Assembly (NCBI GenBank): GCA_964019135.1
Contig: OZ025248.1
Location: forward strand, 75,770,119-75,834,118
Length of the DNA: 64,000 bases
Source: Arenicola marina
Lineage: Eukaryota; Annelida; Polychaeta; Arenicolidae
Direction: 5' to 3'
The position numbers were made by a program, and so were the translations under genes. Below are positions 12,301-27,300 of the stretch, in pieces; positions within the stretch are counted from its first letter, which is position 1; each line of letters begins with the position of its first letter. The notes under the pieces are model-generated. The model was given only the letters and a program-made list of their open reading frames with translations. It was not told where the DNA came from and ran no database searches.

Positions 12301-15300
12301 GACAACAGAGATATAATGGAGCCCTAGCGGAGTGAGACGAAGGCAGAGAGTGGAACCCCAGCGGAGTGAGGCGAAGGCAGAGAATGGATCACTTGCTCTC
12401 GCCATTTTTTTACCGCGTGGGCACGTGAGACTCTGTGACATCACTCGCTGTTTAGAGAACCCGCGAAAGTCCGGGTGCAGGGCTAAATTTAAAACGCTAT
12501 TTTTAGTCTATCGCCTCCAAATATTTTAACGTATACCTCCCACAGCCATGTTTAGTGAAATGGGACTCATATGCTTTAGAATAAACCTGGAAAGAGATTG
12601 ACTGTACTTCAACATGGAGCACGTGTGTTTGTTTGTCCCCAAAACTAAAGTCTCGCGGCCCGATCGCGAGAACTGTGAATATAACAGCGACAAATGGAGC
12701 TAACGAATTTCCGTACCGTGTCACGCTCGGCGAATATTCATACGACAAATTTCATAGCTAAAATAGTGCCGACCTTCACACCCAGTCCAAAGTCGCTTCA
12801 CGGTAAATGAAACGCCACCTACAGGCCTAGTAAACTATGCGCGTCTCCGCTTTACAAAATGACTGATCGTCTGCAAGCTCACCTGGTCACTTTAACTGCT
12901 TGAAATCCCAGTTTAGCAAAGAAAATTAACATACCAGAAACTGATTACCCGATTAAACAACATATATTTGTGTTGTGGAAAACTTGTATTTTACGTTATT
13001 CGCCGTCTAGGTGACCTGCTTTCGCACGCTGGGCTGACTGCGTCCCGCGTCACTGGCACTGACACATAGTCTCAGTGACACTGTGACATTGTGACAGTCA
13101 CTGAGGGTCACTGATACTAGCCGTGTCACTTCTCAGGTCGGTCCCTAGCCTGGTCAGTGTCACAGCTAGTATCAGTCAGTGTCACTGTCACAGTCATTGT
13201 GTCAGACACAGTCACTGTGTCGGACACACAGTCACTGTGTCAGACAGGTCAGACAGCTAGGTCTAAGCTATACTGATCAGATACTTGCATGACCAAATTT
13301 TTTAGGAAAGGAGCGGAGGTCCACTTTGGGTTATATAAAAAGCATATGTGTAGGTTTAGGCCTATAATAGGGGAGTGATCACTTGAAATCACTTGGTGGA
13401 TTTATTATAGGTTCATATCTAAGATGGAATATAATTTACCTTGAAAAAGGAAATTTTCTCTCTCAAATAAAGGGGATGGAGGGAGACCCTGGACCAAGGT
13501 TTCCACCTTGTACACCTGCAGCCACTGCTCACCATAAATTTTTTTTTATTAATTATTATTTATTATTAGGGGTCTATAAAAAAAGCAAATAATATTATTA
13601 TTTATAATAATAAGAACAGTTATACCAAATTTAGAGTTTTTGTTTTTAATTCGTTCAGCGTCGTTAAAAAGACGTTAACATTGGGATATGCAAAAATTCA
13701 TCTATCATACAACAATTTAATAGAGGTTTTCTCTTATTTATATCAATAAAGTAATCAATACAAATTTAATTTAGGTCACACCGGTACCTGCACATGCATT
13801 CATAAACATTCACAGTCAATGAATCATATTTTCAAAAAAAACTGTTCCAAAAATTGTGTTCATTTAATCACAAAATAACTTTTATCTTCCACAATAAATT
13901 AATTTTGACTGTAAATATTTTTCTAGGATTCCATTTTTAACAATAGTTAATTTAGAGGTAATTTATTTTAATATATATTTAATATATTCATTGGAATTAA
14001 GCCACAGATAGAAGGTATTTATGAATTGTATATGTTATATATTAAGCATGTTCATGTATACAGTATACCAAGTCCATAGTTATATACTTAATAAATGTGT
14101 GTCATTCAGCCACTTGTTGTCTGTTAATTAAGTTAGCATACTCGTACTATATGAGAAATTAAAATTGTTTGTTTTTTCCGCACCCTATACCATCGGTCTC
14201 ACTTTATAGCGAAAACACGTTGCGAAAAGACAGTATTTTGCGAAATGCCGATAAATCTTCAGTTGAAGCTGCTGATCAAGCTGATTGGGTTTCGCTTTAT
14301 TGCTCGTAAGAATAAAACATATATTGTTTAATCGGGTTTATATATATTGTTTCACAAATATATCAACTCGGACCCGGTTCAGCGATCGGTGGGCTGCCGG
14401 CATGTTTGATCGACACTTGCCCGTTGCCTTGAGCACTAGGTGGCGTAACCTGCCGCATGCAATCGCAGCAATACATGTCCAATTACGCCGATTGAATTGT
14501 CGCGTAATCGTCTTTTGTCCAAAAGACGGTAAAGGACCTAAAGTGAGACCCTGTACCAAGTATACCCATTTGAGAAAATACTAATGAAAATTGCATTTAT
14601 ATAAGTATATAACGCTAACAGTTATTAGATACTGACCATTTATAGTTTGCTGTAAAATACTAATGCCGGTAATGGCAGTTACTTACCATTTATAGTTAGT
14701 TTATGATTTTCACAGAGCGAGTAGATGTCATATCTAGCTGAGTCAAATTCTATGCAGGGTTTTATTTGTTATTATTCAATCTAATTGGATTCCATGATTC
14801 ATGTTGCAGAATTGCTAATACATTCATGGATTAAAATTCTGTTGGTCTAAAATTTTGTAGAACTATTGGTGATCATCTAATCTTAAAATTGATTTTGATT
14901 TATCCAGTAATCTGGATATGTGGCTATATTGTCAACTGCTATATGAACTAACACATAATAATTAATATCCTATAGCTAGTGTGTATATCAAATTGTTGTA
15001 CCATGTAAGCTTGTTTGTCTTCAAAAACTCAAAATTCTGACTCAAATTTGTCACATATATCTGACAACCAGGGCAGGACAACCATGTTGTTAAGTAGTGC
15101 TTACACATTCGAGAACCATACTGTATCTTAGTGACTCAAGTTTGTTTGTTTGCAAATGACACTTTAACTTCCGTATGTTGTATGATACTTCCACCAGGTG
15201 AAGGATGTGAGATCCTAGAAAGATGTGAGATATCTATCCTGCATGCAAAATACAGACATTTCACATTTCTCTTACTTTCAAGCTTTCATCTATTTAGTCT

Positions 15301-18300
15301 AATTTGGTTTATGTGAATATTATCTTGATGGTTCAAGTATAGGGCATTATGATAATGTGCAAATTACATTTAGTAACCCCATATTGTTAACATATGAAGT
15401 GTAGCATGCCAGTTGTGTTTTATTAATGATCATATGATCGTACTCAGTATTTCATCATGAATTCAATCTGTGTTGTTATTTGAATCAAACATACAGGCAT
15501 ACATTTTCGTATGCTTTGACGTACAGTTTATGTATATCTACCTCAATTACAAAATTAAACTCCCATAGTTTGCATTGCCTTTGCGATACCAATCTTGTGG
15601 AATTATGCATTATGAATGGATATATATTAGCAATTATTATAGATGAGCTGCACTAGACATGTAAACCCTTGCCATATTCTTTCTAGATATACCCATATAA
15701 TTCGGTACTTTAGAATAGTACAACGTTTTCAATCCGAAAATAGTTGCGCTCGCCCTCTTAGGGTAAGATGCTGGTGATCCAACTTCAGCCGCCTGTCGCG
15801 GATATCATTTGAGCTCCATTTGCCCACACACATCAACCATTAAACAGACTAAAAGAAAGGGCGTGCACACAGTGTTGCCTAGAATGGTTGCCATTAATTG
15901 GATGCAAGTGAGACAATTTTAAATTTTAGCGAAGATATCGGCCAAACTAGTGAACGGCATTAATGAATTTGACTTTATATGACATATTAGTTCTTCATGC
16001 TAACGCTCCATAGGCAGCAGACACAATGTCGCAAATGCCACAGACACTAAATCAAAGACAATGAAATGATCTAGTTGCCATGGCGTGCGCGTGGCCGTGT
16101 AAACATAGAGTGTGTATAGGACTGTACAGTTCTCGCGGGTTCTATTTCCGGTTCGGAAAACACGTGCTCTTAGAACGAGTGAGCATCACGCTAGTGCCTT
16201 GCTGCTGCTGTGTGACGTGCACTCATTGTAGTCACCGTTTGAGAGTTGGGAACCAGCCGGCTGCGCGGTTTGTGCGTTAAGAACCGAGTGGGTGTGAACC
16301 AATTTTTTGTTTGCTTTGGTCCAGGCATTGCTAACTATAAAATCATAATATCGTAAAGGATAAGACAATTATCTCTCCATAGTGCTCGTGGTCCGTTCGA
16401 TGAGACTGTTGGAAGCATTTTATTTTGAATCATCGATGTTTACATTTCTGCGACAAACGGAGCACCTTTGTCTCCGTCTGCTCAGTCCACATAAGGAACG
16501 TTGTTACGTAACCATAGATATCGCGCGCAGACATACGAGTCGTGATGATTATTATTACGTCATACGACATGGAAAACCCCGCGCAGCAGATTAGATCGCC
16601 TGACACTATCAGTCACTCATTAGACACTCGCATTCTGGTTTATCAACTGCCTAACCGCTCATACATTACATAAATCTACTCGGATGGTTATAATTCTGGT
16701 ATTCAAAAAACTTCAGTGGTTAGTTGTGCATCTAAGGGCAGCTTTAGCCGATCTTGTGTAAGAAGCGAGTGAAGGCAAACAACCGGAAGACGCAGAGCAG
16801 AAGTTTGCCTGTCTCGTGGGGTCTCGATAAGATTTCGTAGGTGACTGTTCATCTCTATTGTTCAGAGCATGTAGCCTACGGCGCCATGGCAACTATCATT
16901 ATATGACGTGTGTTTTAGTGGTTCTAAGACAACTCCGCCCCCCAGACAACCCCCCCCCCCCCGGACAATTCCCCCCTAGGACAATTCCCCCCCGGACAAC
17001 TCCCACCGAACAATTCCCCCCCAGACAACCCCCACCCCCGAGATAATTTCCCGGACATTGCCACCCACGTCGCCCCAAACGGAGAAGACTCGCCCCCCTT
17101 ACCCCTAGACAATCCCCACCGGTCAAACCCCAACTCCGGACCACCAACAGTGTGCCGAGCGTGTGAAGGAGCTTGGCGCTGTCTGTTCTATAGCCCGTTA
17201 GGCTGCATTGCAGACGTGCACGTTTCATATTATATTTTCATATACACTGAGGAATACTGTCTCAACAAGCTCACAATAAAGTCTGGGCCTCCATAGCCTT
17301 AGGCTTACGTACTGACGTTACAGTGAACTTGCTTAACATACATCGATTGCTCTGACGATTAGAGAGACCCTCAAGGGTTGGGGGTGGTGTTGGGGGGGTG
17401 GGGTGGGGGGGGGGAGCTTGTTCGGAGCCTAAATACTGCAGGAAGATAAATATTTCGAATCTGTATGACAATCAGTCAAAACTAAATAAAACATGATTGA
17501 GATTGAATAAGTCTCGTTAAATTTCGGTGGCATAACAGGTCCATATGAAAATACAGGCCACGACTGGAGGTTTGTCCGACGGGGGCTCGAGGCTGTCCAG
17601 GTGGGTATTTTCGGGGTGGTCGGTTGTCCGTTTGAAGGGGGGGGGGGGGGGCAAGGGGTATTTCCGTTCCTCGGAAACGGGCTTTTCATTTCACCGTGAA
17701 TGAGGACAATAATTCTTCGTGAACTGGGAATGAGATATTAGCCTATCTTCGTGATCAATGATTTTCATTAATCTTGAACTTTAAGAGAAAATTCAAAACT
17801 AAATAACCGTAAATTGTGAAATCGCCAAATTATATCATGTATCCGCCTCTTCCGTTGTATACGGGGAGTTCTCCATTTAACTCATCGTGACCCAGGAATA
17901 AAGAAGACCCCCTCCCCACCCTCCCCCCTTGCCCCCTGTTTGTGGGTGTGTGTTTTCAGTTGGTGATTATCGTCTGGGGGCAATTGCCTGGGGGGGGATT
18001 GTCTAGGGTGGGGGTGGAAGGGGTTCCGGGTGGCAATTGGCCGGAGGGAGTTGTTATGGGAGGGAATTGTCCGGGGGGGGGGTATTCCGGGGGTAATGGT
18101 CTCGGAATTTACCGAGGGCCAGTTGTCCTAGAGGTAGATTGTCCGAGTGAGGGATTGTAGAGGGAGAATTGTCCCGAGGGCGACTTGACTTAAGAGGAAT
18201 TGTCCAGGGGGGAATAGTCGGGGGGGGGGGTGTTGTCCGGGGGAGTTGTCCGGGGAGGAGGGTGTCCCGCGAGAGTTGTCCGGGGGGGACTTGTCCTAGG

Positions 18301-21300
18301 GGGAAATTTGTCCGGGAGGGGGGGGTGGGAGTTGTCCTGGTGGGAGTTGTCCGGCGGGGGGGACGGATTGTCCTAGGGGGAAATTGTCCGGGGGGGGGGG
18401 GTTGACCGGGGAGAAATTAACCGGGGGGAGTCCTGCTCCCTGTTTTAGTATGTTCTCTTGTTGCTTATTCACCTTAGTGATTCTTAGAGGGATCTCCGCA
18501 AATTTGCGAAAAAATATGGGCCGAAACGTCACTCTACGGCATTTATGACTGACTTTGTTATATCTAGCCTATTGAAAGCAAAAATGACAATCTTGTTTCA
18601 CCGTGCTTGTAAAAACGCACTCGAATGGGGGTCCCGTCATCATGCTTCTAACATGTATTTAAACGGGGCTTAGGACTATAGGCAAATATTTACTGACCAT
18701 TAACCCTGTTTGGGGAAACATAAATGTTTTAGGCCGCTTTCGTGCAGATGAAGGGTGACTTGGCCAAGGAAGCTCGCGGGATAATAAGAGATGAATGGAT
18801 GTATAAACCATGTCCCACATTGTTCGGATACGGATTAGAGCCTAGGACCATTGATCTACTGTCCAGTGCGCTAACCACTACACCAGGAAGTGTCCACCCT
18901 GTTATGGAGTCCCATATATCTGTAATTTGCATGTGCAATCAAGACGGAGCTGCATTTATAGGTGAAATAAATTAGTCAAACGTACATTAGGTCACCAGGC
19001 CTAATTTTATTTTAGGACACCGCACATAGAAAACTGTCAGGTATGAAATATGTTTCCGTACAAAGGCAGGCAATGCAAGCAACATGAGTGAGTGGTGAGA
19101 TGCGAGATCTCAGGGAACACGAAGGAGGCCTGTTTAATGAGTTTGAAAATCAACAGTACGAAGGGTCTGGAATAGGTAAAAGGCGACATACGACGCAGGC
19201 ATGTTTGAAAATCTACATTTGCGACAGTGGACCCCGAATTGCGACACTGAGGATGTGAAAAAGCGACATCGACGCAGATTTTTGAAAAGAAAATCCTGAA
19301 TTGGGCCAGAAAGCGTCACGGAAAGACAAAAAAAAACCACATTCAACATTCAACACTGAGAATTTTGAAAAATCGACACTGAACACTGGACGCTGGAGAC
19401 TGGACCCCACTTCCAGATCCCTAGTACGCTTAGCACAGGTATCGAACCTTGTTATAAACACAGAGGCTCCTTGCTCACTACGAGAAATGGAGTCCATAGG
19501 TAGCGTACAGAACTGAACTGGCCGTAACTGGCAGGGCTACGAGGTTTGTTTTGCGTCAGCTCACCAGAAGTCAGTGGTGAGACGACTTGCATGATGAATG
19601 CTTTCATAGCTTTCTTCTATGGGCCTGATGCCAAACAAAAATACGTGGGCTGATTCGTTACTAACGTTAGGCACGTTCCTTGACACAGTATGTCTTCCCA
19701 TTCAACGAGAGCAACACACAGCGCGTTATCTAGTTAGCCCGGTAATTACCTCGAAATCCCGGCTGCTGCTGCTCTTTACCATCTGGAATACCCCGGTACT
19801 CGCGGTGCTATATGGCCTGCAACAGATAAACAATGCGGGGATATCATATGATTCATTTCGCCACAGATCGCCAGCCAGTTTGGAATCAAAAACAACATAT
19901 GAAGCGTGTATTAATTAGTAATAATTTCTGCTTCCAGTGTATCTGTCGACTCATTCCTCACGTGAGATCAAAGTGCTTCTGCATTACGAAGGCGCCACAT
20001 CACGTAAAGTAAACTTAAAATTGATGATATAACTTGCTGGCACCCCAAGAACAATTAAAATATAGTGAGGTATCTTGGCATCCTCACTTTATCATTAAGG
20101 CCTTTTGGTGTTTTTGTCATGTGTCTGGGAAACATCTAAAGCAAGCCTATGTAGCATTATCCAGATCCAACGACATGGGAATTACATTGTTAATCTTTGA
20201 ATCCATATTTTGAAAGTCATTACATAGGTAGAACATCTTGAGTTAGAAGAATGCAATGCTGCCCTTCTGCATAATGGCAAACCACTTGCTTATTGTAAGT
20301 CTCTATCGGACTCTAAAGCGGCTTCATCCTCAAATTGAACAGTTAAATGACTTTTGCTAAAAGACTTTTACATTTTTCTTTCCTATTTCTTATGCAACTC
20401 TTTTTGTCGAACATTGTTACGTGAGTACATACTTTCTGTCAAAAGTGGTCATGCGAGGATCCCCGGTGGAGGAGCACATTCCTCCGATGGCGTCCGCGTT
20501 CTCCAACTACGGAATAATGAAGACATCGCAACGAGCGATTTGAGGCAACATTTAATAAAATATACCACTGCGAGTGCCAAGGCCTCCGCCTCTTCACGAA
20601 TTAACATTGCGTCTTTAACATGCACGATGCCATCTCTGTCAACGGCTTTACCTGAATAAAGCACTGACCTTGATATACAAGAGCGTATTCCCTATCTCTC
20701 TAGCCAGTCGCTCCGTGAGGTATATGACGCTCTTCCATGACAGGGGGTAACAAACATATACTACTTGATCTCCGGATAGGAAAGGCACGTATTTTAGATG
20801 GTTGAGATGTATACATGTTACTCCCCACCCTACCAAAGGTGAAATTGTGGCGTGTCAGCACCGTAGCTGTATCGCTTACCAGTATATCTTCAATGTCGTA
20901 GCCATTCCATGGGTCGGTGTACGTGGTGCCGTTGATGTCAGTCTTGTTTGCAAATCTGGGGTTTATGTGAAGACCTATGGGGCCCCACCTCGTCCCTGTG
21001 TTGAAGGCGTCCGCTTTGGCCAAGATCTCCAGCGGGTATTGGAAGCTGAAGGCTTGCTTGAGGGTGGCGTTCCAGAAGCTGGGCACGAAGCTGTAGACGC
21101 ACGTGGTGTTGTCGCCCGAGGTGCCCGCTGGGGGGCGCTGGAAGACGACGGCTACTTCGGCCTCCACCTCGACCTGGAGTCGACACCCGTTGGCTGGCGG
21201 GGTGGCGCTGGGGTCGTACGTGGCGCAGGGAACCGGCAACGTGGAGATGAGCAGGACACCAGTGTACTCGTCGTCATCTTCGTGCAGAGCCAGGAACTTG

Positions 21301-24300
21301 ACTGACGGCTGCGTATGAACAAATGAGACAATTACAGGAGAAACAACGCCCCTATGCCTGTCCAGTAGCTGTTACAGGCAATAAACTTGACTCTCACCTC
21401 AGCTCTTCCCGCCCAGTAGTTGTTACAGGCAATAAACTTGACGCTCACCTCTATTTCTGTCCAGTAGCTGTTACAGACAATAAACTGGACGCTCACCTCT
21501 ATTCCTGTCCAGTAGCTGTTACAGGCAATAAACTTGATGCTCACCTCTATTCCTGCCCAGTAGCTGTTGCTTATAATAAACTTCGTTGTTGTGCCTGGAG
21601 ACCGTGCCCAATAGGCCTTGACACGGCAACTAATCTGAAAGGTAAAAGAAAAAGACCTTCAGAACTGAGTCACTATGGTCACATACAAGTTATTTGAGCA
21701 ACAGTGATAGATAAATAGCTGTCTTTACACACCAAGATGAACATGTTTCAGCTCTTTTTCATCTCAAGTAGCTTCAAAATGCTACTATAATGCAATGAGT
21801 AAGAATTGAAACCAGAGCTTGAGATTAAAGACAACTTTACCGTTATACACGGGTACGAAAACAGATGACGTTCCAGTACACTACGTCATTGAGTCAGCTC
21901 TTTAAAATACAGATATCTGATTCAGAATAGAATATTGAAAGATTTAACTTCGCTAAATCTAATGCTTCATCGTGTAAATATGGCTACACATATGGCGTGA
22001 CAAACACGTTACTCCTTTACCCATTTGCCGAGGTGTCCGTGAAGGTAGCGCTCGTGCAGAGTGGCTCTCCCCCCATCCGGTAAGTGGATGGACGGGACCG
22101 CGGGGTCCGGATCCCCATTGAACAGGAAAGACACCTCAAAGGTGGCCGAGTCCGCCGTGGGATTGGTGTAGATGACATCACAGTAGAACTCGATGTACGT
22201 GTGCAGGAGTAGCTCTGGTCCAACCAGGTGTGGACAGTCTTCCATCACAGGGTACACTGACAAGGGCAAGAGGCGGCCGCAGTTGTGATCGTTGTAATAC
22301 AACGTGGTGGCAATGTGCCTAGAGGCAACACCTCAAGAGAGGGTCTGAGAACAACCTAAGTGTGTCTCCTTTACCACAATGTATCGTTAGACCCACTTCA
22401 GCAACATTACATCGTCATACACACTTCAGCAACATTACATCGTCATACACACTTCAGCAATATTACATCGTCATACACACTATACCCACATTACATCATT
22501 ATCCACATTACATCGTTATATGCATAATAGAAACATTACATCGTGATACAGACAGTAACAACGTTACATCATACGGCGCATTACATGTATAAATATATGA
22601 AATCCTTAGGCGCACTATGACAGTTGTTGCATTATTTTAAGACTGTTAGACGCACTAGATACTGACAACCCGGGTAATTTGTCTGTGCACCAAACATATT
22701 GTGACCTCAATACGCACCTCCGCTGGTGTCTAGATCCGACAGTTGATCCCTCACACAATCTGCAAGTAGGCATCATTATTGTATTGGAATGTGAGGCAAA
22801 ATGGGTAATATGGCCCACTATGATATCACGAAATCACGCAACATCATGCAGTAGGCATATGCATCCATAATTGTAATTAAGTAGGCCTAAGGTATGGACT
22901 ACGGGCTAATACAAAGATTGCCGTGCTACATTAGTTCACGAACATAATGATAAGAGTAATTACGCATGTTTGCCAAGATGGTCGCCCGTAAACGTTGTTT
23001 GATAGTATTCCTGATTTCTTGAGGTATTTTGTGTTAAAGCCTATATCATAAATAGTAGTTAATATACATTGATATATGTGCAGACATATATAATGAAACA
23101 AACATCAGGGGCAGGGGCGGATCCAAGGGAGGGGTGGGGGAGGGGCGACCCGGCCCCGGCCCCCCTTTTAGGGCCGCAATTTATATCATTTAACATATGA
23201 TAACCCAAAAACATAGGCCGTGTCAAATGTCAAATGTCAAATGTCAAATGTCAGCTCTTCCTAGGCCGGAAAAATATTATTCTGATAAGGTAAATACTGC
23301 TATACGGAACTTTGTCTCGAATAAAAAAAGATCTAAGATGGCACTTAACAAAATGGCACAAGCGGTGGAATCTAACCCATGTTAATGCCATGTTTCAAGC
23401 TTTAAAAATAACGTGGATCAAAAGGCTTATCCAGCATGAGAGAGCTTGGCAAGATTTGTTTTGTAAAACGATATGCAGTGAAAAAGTGCTGTGTTGGGAG
23501 CTTGATTTGAAATCATTGACTGTCTACACCAAGGCGAACAATCCATTTTATGCTGACGTTTTTAAGTCGTGGAAACATTATAAACAAGTCTACCACTGTG
23601 AAAGTATAATTTTAGAATACCCATTATGGAACACCTATTTCGTGACCAATGAGAACATAATTAGAAAGAAGAATTAGGCTTGGACGAATTTAGCCATAAG
23701 TATGACATTAAGATAAATTTTGCATACTTTTTTGGTATGATTCACTCCATTCCTAGAAAATGGGGGAACCAGTTTATGGAAAGAGGGCATAACTATATAA
23801 ATATCCGTCACGTGTAGATACACAGATCACTTAATGGGGTTAAAGCGCCTGTGTAGCAACATTTATCATTCGCTACTTAATGCGCTGGACGTCAATTATA
23901 ATAATGAAGAGAAGTGGGCAAAACGTTTAGATGTAAATATTGTAAGTGGTGATTGGCGTATACTTTACAAACTACCTCTTACCGCTATTGTAGACGACAG
24001 GATGAGAAGTTTCCAATTTGCAATGCTTCATAGAACTTGTGTTCCAAATCAGTATGTATATATGTGTAAGCTTTTAAGTTCGGTATTTTACCAACTTGTG
24101 GTCCACTTGTAAACCATATTTTGATAATAGTCAAAAAGTACATATATAATTGCAAATGGGCCCAGCGTATACCGCATGTAAGTGGGATGTGGAACGCCAT
24201 CAGGTATTATTACGTGGTAGAAAGTTTTAAAGTAAAACATCAGCAAAATTTATCTGAACAGATTTTAAACGGAAATGGAAACCACTTGAGGTGTTTTTTG

Positions 24301-27300
24301 CAGAATCCTGAATGCAATACTACTTATCATAAACTTGTCACGCGTTTTTGCCCTGTGGGTCATGTTCAATATTGTAATTATCTTTATACTATTATGGAAA
24401 TAAATCATATAATTTTTTTTTTTAAACCCCCAAAAAACTAGGCCATTACTCGAGACCAGTCCCCCCTTTTGTAGCATATCTGGATCCGACCCTGAGGGGT
24501 AACACCCCTTCCCCTGATACCAAGAGCTATCTGGATCCGACCCTGAGGGGTAACACCCCTTCCCCTGATACCAAGAGCTATCTGGATCCGACCCTGAGGG
24601 GTAACACCCCTTCCCCTGATACCAAGACCTATCTGGATCCGACCCTGAGGGGTAACACCCCTTCCCCTGATACCAAGAGCTATCTGGATCCGACCCTGAG
24701 GGGTAACACCCCTTCCCCTGATACCAAGAGCTATCTGGATCCGACCCTGAGGGGTAACACCCCTTCCCCTGATACCAAGAGCTATCTGGATCCGACCCTG
24801 AGGGGTAACACCCCTTCCCCTGATACCAAGACCTATCTGGATCCGACCCTGAGGGGTAACACCCCTTCCCCTGATACCAAGAGCTATCTGGATCCGACCC
24901 TGAGGGGTAACACCCCTTCCCCTGATACCAAGAGCTAATGGACGATGCTAACCACCTAATATACCATTGAAGCCGGCATTGTGCCATAGATGATTCCGTG
25001 CATATCATTATTATGAAGAAAATTAAAAGTTCACAACAGTTACAGCATATAATTGTCATGTGACGCTTACCACTGGACAGGGCGCATGTCTGCCCAAGGA
25101 GAAGAGTGACGTCTTGCAGCAGAGCGTCGAAGTCGTTGGCGTTGAAGACCGTGCCGCTCGGGCCGGCAATCCCCTCCAGCTCAGGTTGGTCGAGGCTCGG
25201 ACCTATTCCAATGGCAATGACAGTCACTCCGGCAGCTCTGAGGGCGTCCGCCTCTGGGATGGTCTGGTCTTTACCTAGGTTGGACGCGCCGTCCGTCAGG
25301 ACGATGGCGATATTTGGGGCGTCCGGCCGGTGGGCTACAACGTATGTCACATGGTTGCCCATGATTTACTCGAACTGACATATGTTAAATGGTTGCGTAC
25401 AAGGAAGATTCTGATGAATCCTTGAATATAATGGACAAATTAATGGCGACCAAAGCGAACTACAGGTACGTCCATAGAACTTTCATTATCTATAGATATG
25501 TCAATGGCAACATTACAGAACGAAGAATAAAACATTTGACAGATATGGTGAATTTCTGTGAGTTGTATCTGATGTACACGTACACTGAAAGCAACGTGAA
25601 ATTCAGACGTTCAACGTGATTGATCTGTCAACAAAGCGAAACCTGCTATCTGAAGTCATATTGCCTCTGGCGGTCGTATGCACTTTGGAATAGGCGACAC
25701 ACCGGATGCCGATTTACCTCCATCCCTGAAGACCTCTTGCCTTGCTAGGCGGAGACCTGCTGCTGTATTAGTCCACCCCGAGCCATAGCCGATGTTCATG
25801 ACGGCCTGACTCGCTGCCTCAGATGTACCATGTGTTGTCAAGCCGAATACCAGTTCAGCACCGGTCCCAAACTTGACGAGGGCCACGTTGCTGTCCACCG
25901 GGCTGATAGCAAGCTGACCCACGAACTGAGCCACGAACTCCAACTGCTTGGTAAAGTCGTCCAACCCGATACTACCAGACTCATCCATTATAAAGCAAAC
26001 GTCCGCCCGGCAACCTGAAACAAAGCGCTAGTTAGTGACATAGGGTGTGCACGACAATGAAGCAGATACATCGGTTCACGAGTGGAAGGAGTACAATAAC
26101 CCCCCCCCCTCACCCGCCCATAAACCGCACCCTGAGTTAACCGAAATCCTGTCTACATCGGACCTTTTTTTAAAGTAATGATTTTTGTTCGAGACCTAAT
26201 GGTGAAGACGAGAAGTAGAAGTTTTCAATACAATCTGTTACATGCGATAATCCCCACCAACAAAAGGTGGTTTGTACAAGATGAAAACTAATTTATGCGG
26301 GGTGGCGTATTTCTCGTTCCTCTTCCCCCAGGAGGCGTCGCTCATCACATAGGTTTACGGTAAATTTGTACCGATTTTTGGCCAATCAGCGACGTCGCCC
26401 TTTCCCTTTCTGGTCACCTATCGAGCAAGGTAGGCCCGTATTTTTTACTCTGGTTTCATTCGTACCAATTATCGATTCTATTGTGGTCCATGATTTTTAA
26501 CCAATCACCATCCACTTCCGCATGTGTACATAGGTTTTCTACGGTAGAGATCTAGCCCATAGGCTGCAGTGTCTTTTCTTTTGCCTGTTATGCTTCTGCA
26601 TTACTTAGTTACGCGGTAGCCTCGTCCGCCGCCGTCTGGCTCCTTGTGGAGCTTAGGGGTTTGTTTATGATACTCAGTAAAGCATTACTCATTGTCACCT
26701 TGTACTGTTTACTGACGCCCAGTAACATTAAGCGGTCCTTTGTTATACAAGATGTTCTCCGTGTAACACTAAGCTGTTCTCCATCTTACTAGTGTACGTT
26801 ACGTTTAAATACGTTTGATGTTTTGTCAGCATGGTTTTATACGGAATACCATTGTGTAATTGTGGCTTTGTCTACGTTGTCATGGCCTTTTGTCCCCCAC
26901 CTCTGATGGGGGTCGTGCTCCTTGAACGTTCATGCGTCATCCACCCGTCAATAAAATGCTGACCAAGTTTACTCCACAACCAGGTTTGCTTCCCTATTCC
27001 CCCAACAAGCCAGCTTCGGGTCCGATTTACCCGCGGTCGCATAATGTTTATTCGACGCGCATGGTCGAGAGCAATATGTGTCACTTTTAAGTCAGAAATA
27101 TACAATGTGCAGTGTGTGTATGGAAAAACATTAGGATAAGAATGTTCAAATGTTCTGGCAAAAGTGGCGGTGTTTAAGAGGTTCATTCAGAAGCAAATTA
27201 ATCACTTTTCCGAAGTGTCAAAGCGATTGGAAACTTTTTGTGCTCTCTTACTCGTGTCTGATTTCTTATTAATGTTTAGTTATAAGCATACTGACCAAAC

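Noticed and set aside
20449..20651. Possible exon after TTTATTCAG in intron 6
   Set aside because: In the required phase it stops after 16 codons. The open frame is in another phase and lacks vWD residues.
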